Part shown: in pieces, positions 1 to 6,327 of the stretch | Layout of the letters: every line of letters starts with the position of its first letter | Position numbering within the stretch: position 1 is the first letter of the stretch | Assembly: GCA_030151635.1 (NCBI GenBank) | Contig: JASLDF010000057.1 | Location: forward strand, 1-11,649 | Direction of reading: 5' to 3' | DNA from: Bacteroides sp. | GTDB taxonomy: Bacteria > Bacteroidota > Bacteroidia > Bacteroidales > Bacteroidaceae | DNA length: 11,649 bases | Notes under the pieces: model-generated | The model's database searches: none | Told to the model about the DNA's origin: nothing | Seen by the model: only the letters and a program-made list of their open reading frames with translations | Made by a program: the position numbers and the translations under genes

Positions 1-966
1 TTAATTGACCATTATCGTCCTTCATTAAGCTGTCAGTTTGAAATTTATGCCGATTTGCTGAAAGACGAAATGATTGAGTTCTTAAACACCAAACTACCCG
101 ATAATTTCTTTCGGTTTGAAATTGGCATTCAATCGACCTACGAACCTACTAACTTAGAGGTGAAACGTCGTCAAGATTTTGAGCTACTTGCAAACAACAT
201 TAAACGTTTAATGAATGGTGGTAAAATTGATTTACACCTGGATTTAATTGCTGGATTGCCTTTTGAAACCTACCATCGTTTCGTAAAATCATTTAACGAT
301 GTGTTTGTTTTGGGTGCAAAAGAGGTTCAACTGGGGTTCTTGAAAATGTTAAGAGGAACAAACCTACGTCGCAATGCCGATAAATATGGTTATAGATTTC
401 AAGAAGATGCACCCTATGAAATTTTCTATAACGACTCCATTTCTGTGGAAGATATAGAACGAATTCATGCTGCCGAAGATATGCTCGATAAGTTTTGGAA
501 CAGTGGGCGTTTTAAACGAAGCATGACCGAAGTCTTGTTTACACACTATCCGAATCAATTCTTCGAGTGTTTCGACGAGCTTGCCCATCACTTCAAAGCC
601 ATTAATTTTCCTCGATTTGGTTATCAGCTAGAAGATTTATTTAATCAACTGGAACTATTCCTTGAGAAGAAAAACATAGAGGTATTCCATCTGCTACGAG
701 ACGATTACTATGACAATTATAATCTTCGTCCACACGGTTTCTGGAAAGACAACCTAAGTAAGAAAGAAAAGAAACAGCTAATTAACACCGTTACTTTAGA
801 CCAAGATTTCTTACACCATAACAAATTAACAAAAAAACAAGTAGAGGATTATGCACGAATAGATCCATTGGATAATAATAGTGCAATACTAACTCTATTT
901 AATGTGCGAAAAAGTAAATTAGAAGAACATCCAAGGGTCATTTATCATTACAAACATGCTGAGTAA
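1..966 (+). CDS. B12-binding/radical SAM protein with DUF4080-type C-terminus (3' part, 5' end outside window)
   Basis: The frame is open from the first base to the TAA at 964-966, giving 321 visible residues. A TTG at base 55 is internal and not the start, because the frame continues upstream with family-like sequence. Two strands of a radical SAM TIM barrel are recognisable: FEIGIQS (about residues 39-45) and HLDLIAGLP (about 79-87). The family-typical stretch QLGFLKMLRGT follows. The remainder, rich in aromatic and charged residues, resembles the DUF4080 region found at the C-terminus of Bacteroidetes and Firmicutes B12-binding radical SAM proteins. The N-terminal cobalamin-binding domain and the CxxxCxxC iron-sulfur motif expected for the family would lie left of the window and cannot be checked. 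The reaction and substrate are unknown. The gene appears unrelated to the efflux operon downstream, from which it is separated by a terminator-like hairpin. The family call is fairly certain; the function is not. Confidence 0.85.
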   Translation, partial: LIDHYRPSLSCQFEIYADLLKDEMIEFLNTKLPDNFFRFEIGIQSTYEPTNLEVKRRQDFELLANNIKRLMNGGKIDLHLDLIAGLPFETYHRFVKSFNDVFVLGAKEVQLGFLKMLRGTNLRRNADKYGYRFQEDAPYEIFYNDSISVEDIERIHAAEDMLDKFWNSGRFKRSMTEVLFTHYPNQFFECFDELAHHFKAINFPRFGYQLEDLFNQLELFLEKKNIEVFHLLRDDYYDNYNLRPHGFWKDNLSKKEKKQLINTVTLDQDFLHHNKLTKKQVEDYARIDPLDNNSAILTLFNVRKSKLEEHPRVIYHYKHAE

Positions 967-1076
967 AGATAATTTCTAAATTTTATATACACTTTTATTT
1001 AGGTATATATTCATAAACTTGAGTATATTGCCAGCAAATAAAAAAGATAACGCATTCTATACCCTATAAAAAGATT

Positions 1077-1144
1077 AGAGAGCAGGTCAATCAAGAGTTA
1101 CTTCAACATATGGATTACTTTTGAAATTACCTCTCTCTTTTTTT
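1077..1144 (+). terminator. candidate rho-independent terminator of the radical SAM gene
   Basis: AGAGAG (1077-1082) and AGGT (1084-1087) pair with ACCTCTCTCT (1129-1138). This gives a ten-base-pair outer stem with a single bulged C at 1083, followed directly by six T (1139-1144). An inner stem can form between TCAAGAGT (1091-1098) and ACTTTTGA (1117-1124) with one G-T wobble. The large two-tier loop is less compact than a classic terminator, and it starts about 110 bases after the stop codon. A small structured RNA or a long 3' UTR element is possible instead. Confidence 0.5.
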
Positions 1145-1296
1145 ATGCCCTAGCGAGAAATGATAGTTCTAGGTTTCACCTCTAATACTTTCCTTATCTA
1201 GTGCTTATTATCTTCTATATCAATAACATTTGCCTTAAGAACACCTACGTTTAATACTTCAAAATTAATATTAAAGAGCTATTTTATATCAATACT

Positions 1297-1317
1297 TATG
1301 TAAAATTAATTTACATA
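1297..1317. promoter_or_regulatory. distal inverted repeat, candidate enhancer half of an NtrC-type activator site
   Basis: Perfect 8-bp arms TATGTAAA and TTTACATA flank a 5-base centre, ATTAA. The core, GTAAA-N5-TTTAC (1300-1314), is the same as in the second palindrome 21 bp downstream. The dyad centre (1307) lies about 101 bases upstream of the start predicted for the sigma-54 promoter. The palindrome is seen directly; binding by the activator encoded at the right edge is inferred. Confidence 0.55.
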
Positions 1318-1320
1318 TCC

Positions 1321-1335
1321 GTAAAGAAAGTTTAC
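1321..1335. promoter_or_regulatory. proximal inverted repeat, candidate enhancer half of an NtrC-type activator site
   Basis: GTAAAGAAAGTTTAC has 5-bp perfect arms and a 5-base spacer, the same architecture as the distal repeat. The dyad centre (1328) is exactly 21 bp from the distal centre, about two helical turns, so two dimers would sit on the same face of DNA. It lies about 80 bases upstream of the predicted transcription start, a usual place for bacterial enhancer-binding protein sites. Confidence 0.5.
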
Positions 1336-1381
1336 AGGCACCACCACACCTAAAATATTGACATACAGAACATTAACCCAA

Positions 1382-1397
1382 TGGCATAGTATTCGCA
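1382..1397 (+). promoter_or_regulatory. sigma-54 (RpoN) -24/-12 promoter for the efflux operon
   Basis: The sequence TGGCATAGTATTCGCA carries the -24 element TGGCA with invariant GG at 1383-1384, exactly ten bases, then the invariant GC at 1395-1396 of a -12 element TCGCA (consensus TTGCA, one mismatch). The predicted transcription start is near 1408, which leaves a leader of about 17 bases before the ATG at 1425. The element lies just ahead of a five-gene operon whose neighbour is a sigma-54-dependent activator, which strengthens the call. The motif and spacing are seen; promoter activity is inferred. Confidence 0.72.
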
Positions 1398-1424
1398 TTT
1401 AAATTAAATAAAATAAGTGATATT

Positions 1425-2753
1425 ATGCGTAAACTATTTTTATTAATAACCATAATCCCTTTAGCACTTTCGGCACAAGAAAAGTGGAGCCTAGCACGTT
1501 GCATCCAATATGCACAAGCTCATCATCCAAATGTATCAATCGCTAAAGAGGGAGTAAAAATATCAAAACAAGTTTATAGAGAAGCTATTGGTACACTACT
1601 TCCCACAATGGATACACAAGTTACTGCAGGATTAAATTATGGTAATAGTCGGGATTATATATCGCAAGCTATGACTTCTAACAACACTTTTACGAATCAA
1701 TACACTCTAAATGCGAGACTAACTATTTTTGATGGACTTAGCTCGATATATCAGTTAAGAATGAGAAATATTGAACATCATCTTAGCAAAAACAGATTAA
1801 ATGAAGAAATAGATTTGCTCTCCTACAATATAGTTGAGTCTTATCTTAATCTATCTTACTATTCACAATTAGTTGAATTGGGAGTTGTGTTAGTCGAGGC
1901 AAGTAAAACTCATTTAAAAAAAAGTTCACGGATGGAAGAACTGGGATTAGTTGGGTTAATTGAAAGAATTGAAGCAGAAGCTAAGTTAGCTGAAGACATA
2001 TACTTTTTAACACAGCAACGCAACTCCCTTAAGTTGGCTAAAATATTATTGAAAGAGAAGATGAACTTTCCAATTGAAGAAGAATTAATTATAGAAGCTA
2101 ACTTCAATCAACAACAGATTAATATTGCTGCTGAATCTCCATTATCAATCTATAACAAAGCAATATCTTATATTCCGAAAGCAGTTTATTCTCAAAATGA
2201 GGTTAATAAAGAACATTTTGCACTAAAGAGTAGTAAAGGATTACTTTTCCCTAAAATTACCATGGATGTAGGTATCTCTACTAATTACTTTAAATATATG
2301 AATAATAGTGATGCAAAACGATGGAGTTGGTCTAATCAATTCAGTGATAACAGAGGAGAATATATCCAATTTACACTTTCAATACCTATTTATAATGGAT
2401 TTAAACGCATAAGCTATATTAAAAGAGCTAGAGCAAATTTAAATATAGCAAAGTTTCAGCAATTAAATATACAAAACTCATTATACCGAGATATTGAACA
2501 GACTGTAGCAGATGTAAATGGACAAGTTGATGATTATTTACAAGCATCTAAACAAGTAAGTGCAATGGAAATAGCACATCAATTAAATCTAAAGAAGTAC
2601 GACGAAGGACTTATAGACCCATTGCAGTTAAACATCAGTGCAAATAGGCTACTTCAAGCACAAGTCGCAAAACTAAAATCTCTTCACACCTATATTTTAA
2701 AATACAAACTTTACAGGTATTATTTAGGAATACCATATGACAATTTAAATTGA
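1425..2753 (+). CDS. TolC-family outer-membrane efflux channel
   Basis: This 442-residue protein is of normal length for the OEP/TolC family (Pfam OEP). Residues 1-17 are a signal peptide with a signal peptidase I site of the ALSA-Q kind, so the mature protein starts near Gln18. The family's internal duplication is visible: IFDGLSSIYQL at about 101-111 is matched by IPIYNGFKRISYI at about 320-332. These are the strand-to-helix transitions of each repeat, each followed by long helical stretches (about 115-210 and 330-430). It would form a trimeric channel through the outer membrane and periplasm, docking with the fusion protein encoded six bases downstream. It is the first gene of the operon and sits behind the sigma-54-type promoter. 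The ATG at 1425 is chosen because it gives a clean signal peptide; the leader is A/T-rich with no Shine-Dalgarno. Substrate unknown. Confidence 0.93.
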   Translation: MRKLFLLITIIPLALSAQEKWSLARCIQYAQAHHPNVSIAKEGVKISKQVYREAIGTLLPTMDTQVTAGLNYGNSRDYISQAMTSNNTFTNQYTLNARLTIFDGLSSIYQLRMRNIEHHLSKNRLNEEIDLLSYNIVESYLNLSYYSQLVELGVVLVEASKTHLKKSSRMEELGLVGLIERIEAEAKLAEDIYFLTQQRNSLKLAKILLKEKMNFPIEEELIIEANFNQQQINIAAESPLSIYNKAISYIPKAVYSQNEVNKEHFALKSSKGLLFPKITMDVGISTNYFKYMNNSDAKRWSWSNQFSDNRGEYIQFTLSIPIYNGFKRISYIKRARANLNIAKFQQLNIQNSLYRDIEQTVADVNGQVDDYLQASKQVSAMEIAHQLNLKKYDEGLIDPLQLNISANRLLQAQVAKLKSLHTYILKYKLYRYYLGIPYDNLN

Positions 2754-2759
2754 ATCATT

Positions 2760-4010
2760 ATGGATGTAAAAATAGAAAATAAGAGAAAGCTTAACCCCAA
2801 ACACCTATCCTATTTAGTATTGACAATATTATTATTGCTGTTTATAGGATGGCTTTTGGGGGGAAATCATAATAAAAAGTTAAAAGTAGACACGAACTAT
2901 CTCATTATTAATGATGTGCGACAAGGGAAATTTAACAATTACATTCGTATAAGTGGACAAGTTCAACCTATTCAGACGATACAACTAAGTGCTATCGAAA
3001 GTGGTTTTGTGGAAGAAAAGTACTTGGAAGAGGGAGCAATCGTTAAGAAAGGAGAGAAAATTATCCGTTTAACAAATCCTAATTTGAGCTTGAGTATTTT
3101 AGATAGTGAGGCACAATTAGCCGAGAAACAAAATTTCTTAAGAAATACACAAGTTGTAATGGAACAAGAAAAGTTAAGATTGAAACAGGAAAAATTGCAG
3201 TTGGATTTAGACGTAGAACGAAAACAACGAAAATTTAAACAATATGAGCTATTGAATGCTGAAAGATTAATTTCTAGAGAAGAATATTTACAAGCAAAAG
3301 AGGATTTTGAATTTGCGTATAATGGGAGAATATTAGTAGTGGATCGTCAGAAGCAAGATTCAATTTATCGAGGAATACAGATTAAAAATATGGAAGAAAG
3401 CCTTCATAACATGAGACGAAATGTTGAGTTAGTTCGCCAGCGAAGTGAAAATTTGAATATTAAGGCTCCTATCGATGGACAAATAGCTTTATTAGCTATT
3501 GAAATAGGACAAAACGTTAGTTCGGGTACTAAAATAGGACAAATTAGTATTTTATCAGATTATAAAGTTGATGCGTTCATAGACGAACATTATATAGATC
3601 GAGTAAAAACTGGCTTAATAGCCTCAATTGAACGTGAAGAAAAAGAGTATACACTAGAAGTAAGAAAAGTTTATCCTGAAGTCAGAGAAAAGCAGTTTAA
3701 AACTGATCTTGTTTTTACAGCAGAGAAACCTCTAAATATTCGTTCTGGTCAAACTTACTATATAAATTTACAATTAGGCCAACCTACGAATGCTGTTTTA
3801 ATAGAGAGGGGAGCCTTTTTTCAAACTACTGGGGGCCAGTGGATATTTGTCCTAACTACTGATGGGAAAAAAGCTGTAAAACGTGAGATTAAGATTGGTA
3901 GGCAAAACCCCAATTATTACGAAATACTTGATGGTCTTTATCCTGGAGAAAAAGTAATTACATCTGCGTATACCGATTATGAACAGACAGATGAATTAAT
4001 ATTAAATTAA
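2760..4010 (+). CDS. HlyD/MacA-type periplasmic membrane fusion protein (efflux adaptor)
   Basis: This 416-residue adaptor links the inner-membrane permeases to the TolC-type channel. The N-terminus is short and cytoplasmic, followed by one membrane segment at about 16-35. The first half of the lipoyl/barrel-sandwich domain is around 72-105 (GFVEEKYLEEGAIVKKGEKI). A long helical hairpin rich in Lys, Glu, Gln and Leu follows at about 112-232. The second lipoyl half begins at LNIKAPIDGQIALL (232-245), with the usual APxDG motif. A beta-barrel and a membrane-proximal domain with the typical DGLYPGEKVI (391-400) finish the protein. The hairpin, with about 50 residues per arm, would reach towards the TolC partner. 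The gene starts six bases after the channel gene and stops eleven before the first permease gene. It has no lipobox, so it is anchored by the membrane helix. Confidence 0.92.
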   Translation: MDVKIENKRKLNPKHLSYLVLTILLLLFIGWLLGGNHNKKLKVDTNYLIINDVRQGKFNNYIRISGQVQPIQTIQLSAIESGFVEEKYLEEGAIVKKGEKIIRLTNPNLSLSILDSEAQLAEKQNFLRNTQVVMEQEKLRLKQEKLQLDLDVERKQRKFKQYELLNAERLISREEYLQAKEDFEFAYNGRILVVDRQKQDSIYRGIQIKNMEESLHNMRRNVELVRQRSENLNIKAPIDGQIALLAIEIGQNVSSGTKIGQISILSDYKVDAFIDEHYIDRVKTGLIASIEREEKEYTLEVRKVYPEVREKQFKTDLVFTAEKPLNIRSGQTYYINLQLGQPTNAVLIERGAFFQTTGGQWIFVLTTDGKKAVKREIKIGRQNPNYYEILDGLYPGEKVITSAYTDYEQTDELILN

Positions 4011-4021
4011 CACGCTATACG

Positions 4022-6325
4022 ATGAAATCAATTATAAGAAACTTTTTATTTGTCCTCAAACAATTTGCCACTTCAAGCATATTGATATTTTTAGGGTTGA
4101 CGGGGGCATTGGCTGTATTCATAATCTGTATATTGCAAGTAGATTATGACTATAACTATAATCGTAAATTTGAAAGACATGAGGACATATTTACAGGAAT
4201 CTTAAAAGATGTGGCAGAAGATAGGTTATCAACACACTTTAACACAAAGATTCCTGAGATGATGGCACAAAGCTCTGTTTACATTGAGGAGTATACTTCA
4301 ATAGCAGATAATTCTACTTCTTTTAGTATTCAAAATTCAGAGAAGTTTATTCGGCTAAATGAATATAAAGTTCAACCTAGTTTCTTAAAGATTATAAAGC
4401 CTAAAATTTTATTTGGTAATGTTGAATTGGGTATTCAAGAAGGAAATCATATAATAATTACTGCAGAAACTGCACTAAAGTTATTTGGACAGCTTGATGT
4501 TGTTGGTAAGTCTATGACATCTTACGATCAAGAGCGCATATTCACGATTGAAGCTGTAATTGCAGATTTCCCTAAGAATAGCTTCTTGAAAGATGTTGAG
4601 ACACTCTCTTTTCTAGGTCACGATGACCCAACAGAATACTCCTATCGTTGTCTATTCTTACTCAAAAAAGAAAATAAAAAAAAGGTGGAGAGAAGTTTTG
4701 AATCTCTAATAAGTCGAGAATTAAACAGCGCTAATAATGAAAACAAAATACAGTTACATTTAGTTAATATAGTTGATTATCACAGGAATAGTAATTTTGA
4801 AAATGCATGGAGTAGAATCTACTCCTTCTTTACTATTGGTTTTATTATTTTACTTATTGCTTTTATAAACTATATTAACTTCTCATTAATCTTATCCCCT
4901 ACCCGTCTAAAATCTCTTAATATACAAAGAATATTAGGGTTATCAAAAACTACCCAACGGTTTACGCTAATGATGGAGTCAGCAATATTCTCCATATTAG
5001 CATTTATATTTGCTTGTATATTAGTACTAATTTTATCAAGAACAGATTTATCAACTCTATTCATAGGTTCATTAGAGATAGACCAAAATATTAGGTTTGT
5101 ACTTACAATGTGCTTAGGCGTTTTTTTTACAGGACTACTTATAGGATATTATCCTGCATTTTATGCAACATCCTTTAATGAGATTGATGTCTTAAGAGGA
5201 GGTGGACTTATGGGTGCAAATAGTAAAAAACTTCGTAATATTTTAGTTGTCTTTCAGATAGCGACAGCCTGTGCGTTGCCTATTATAACCTCTTTCATTT
5301 ACCTACAGTACAACTATGTTCTAAACTATTCATGGGGGATTGAGAAAGAGAACATTATCTATTTTGATTTTTATAAAACAGAACAAAATTTCGAACTATT
5401 ATTGGATAATTTAAAAGAAAATCCTAATGTGATGGAGTGTACAAGTTCTCGATTTATTCCTGGTAGAGTTTATATGTCTTGGGGACGAAATTGGAAAGCT
5501 AAGCGATTGAATGTAGTTGCCTGGCCAGTTTTGCCTAACTTTTTAGATTTCTTTGGTGTACAAGTTATCGCAGGAGAAAACTTTCCATCCCAAGAAGATG
5601 GAACTGAGCGTACTATCATTAATCAGACTTTTGTAGATAAATACTTTCCTAAAGAAAAACTGATTGGAGAGAATTTCCCAGGAATATATAAGGATTCTCA
5701 AATTTGCGGCATTGCAAAAGATGTAAACTTCTCTTCTCTTCATAGCAACATTGAGCCTATGATATTTACTACTATGGCCAATCAGAATAAAGGGGTAATC
5801 TTTGTAAAAATTGCCAAAGGGAGTAACATACCTGAAGTAGTGGAATGGATTCATAAAGAAATTAATAAATCTGCGATGTCTGAAGTAGAGATTAGCTTTT
5901 TAAACGAACGTTTGGATGCACTTTATTCTTATGAGCAAAAGCAGGCTAAAATAATTACTATATTCTGTATTATTATTATCTTAATTACCTTAATGGGGGT
6001 TTATGGACTAATTAATTTTAATGTCAGGTTTAGAGAAAAAGAAATTGCTTTGCGGAAAATTAATGGAGCTAGCGAACATGATATTTTGCAATTACTGAAT
6101 AAAAATCTAGTTATTCAATTTATTATAGGCTTTGCATTATCCATCCCTTTTGCATATTACATTTCTTTCTATTGGATAGAACAGTTTGCCTATCGTATAA
6201 CATTATCTTGGTGGGTTTTTGCACTATGTGGCTTGGCTGTATTGTTGTTTATATTAACAACTGTAAGCATCCAAAGCTACAAAGCTGCGATAAAAAACCC
6301 TATAACTTCATTAAAATCAGAGTAG
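4022..6325 (+). CDS. FtsX/MacB-type ABC transporter permease, first paralogue (two MacB-PCD/FtsX repeats)
   Basis: This 767-residue permease has no fused ATPase. The layout suggests eight membrane segments in two repeats. The first repeat has TM1 about 17-40, a periplasmic MacB_PCD-like domain about 41-265, then TM2-4 about 267-290, 318-340 and 358-382. The second has TM5 about 404-428, a second periplasmic domain about 430-640, then TM6-8 about 642-665, 695-716 and 728-750. The cytoplasmic coupling motif after TM6 is well preserved (KEIALRKINGAS, 673-684). Its counterpart after TM2 is degenerate (LKSLNIQRILGLS, 296-308). The protein ends NPITSLKSE, nearly the same tail as the next protein. 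In the MacB class such proteins transmit ATP-driven movement to the periplasm and do not carry substrate across the inner membrane. The next gene begins two bases after the stop, so translation is probably coupled. Confidence 0.9.
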   Translation: MKSIIRNFLFVLKQFATSSILIFLGLTGALAVFIICILQVDYDYNYNRKFERHEDIFTGILKDVAEDRLSTHFNTKIPEMMAQSSVYIEEYTSIADNSTSFSIQNSEKFIRLNEYKVQPSFLKIIKPKILFGNVELGIQEGNHIIITAETALKLFGQLDVVGKSMTSYDQERIFTIEAVIADFPKNSFLKDVETLSFLGHDDPTEYSYRCLFLLKKENKKKVERSFESLISRELNSANNENKIQLHLVNIVDYHRNSNFENAWSRIYSFFTIGFIILLIAFINYINFSLILSPTRLKSLNIQRILGLSKTTQRFTLMMESAIFSILAFIFACILVLILSRTDLSTLFIGSLEIDQNIRFVLTMCLGVFFTGLLIGYYPAFYATSFNEIDVLRGGGLMGANSKKLRNILVVFQIATACALPIITSFIYLQYNYVLNYSWGIEKENIIYFDFYKTEQNFELLLDNLKENPNVMECTSSRFIPGRVYMSWGRNWKAKRLNVVAWPVLPNFLDFFGVQVIAGENFPSQEDGTERTIINQTFVDKYFPKEKLIGENFPGIYKDSQICGIAKDVNFSSLHSNIEPMIFTTMANQNKGVIFVKIAKGSNIPEVVEWIHKEINKSAMSEVEISFLNERLDALYSYEQKQAKIITIFCIIIILITLMGVYGLINFNVRFREKEIALRKINGASEHDILQLLNKNLVIQFIIGFALSIPFAYYISFYWIEQFAYRITLSWWVFALCGLAVLLFILTTVSIQSYKAAIKNPITSLKSE

Positions 6326-6327
6326 AA

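Larger units (their letters stand above)
967..1424. other. 458-base intergenic region between the radical SAM gene and the efflux operon
   Basis: No credible open reading frame, tRNA or mobile element is visible here. It holds a terminator-like hairpin near 1077-1144, two GTAAA-N5-TTTAC palindromes at 1297-1335, and a sigma-54-type promoter at 1382-1397. Between 1145 and 1296 I see only AT-rich sequence with one short direct repeat, TATATCAATA, at 1217-1226 and 1285-1294. I found no good match to the Bacteroidetes housekeeping promoter (TTTG, about 20 bases, TAnnTTTG) ahead of the next gene. Confidence 0.8.

Noticed and set aside
55..57. TTG as a start codon for the radical SAM gene
   Set aside because: The frame is open to the left edge and codes for continuous protein, so this is an internal codon of a gene cut by the window.
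1..966. Slightly higher G+C in the radical SAM gene than in the efflux operon, as a sign of horizontal transfer
   Set aside because: The difference seen in a few lines counted by eye is small and overlaps normal variation; no integrase, tRNA, target repeats or insertion sequence flank the operon.
1217..1294. Direct repeat TATATCAATA (1217-1226 and 1285-1294)
   Set aside because: Ten bases in very AT-rich sequence without palindromic structure or other copies nearby; easily due to chance.
1429..1443. Possible third GTAAA-N5-TTTA(C) site overlapping the start of the TolC-type gene
   Set aside because: It has a mismatch in the last base and is formed by the codons of the signal peptide start; downstream of the promoter it would not fit an enhancer role.
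6172..6327. Upstream extension of the second permease frame to an earlier ATG
   Set aside because: It overlaps the end of the first permease gene by over 150 bases and encodes sequence unlike the family. The ATG at 6328 gives the expected basic N-terminus and a two-base gap.
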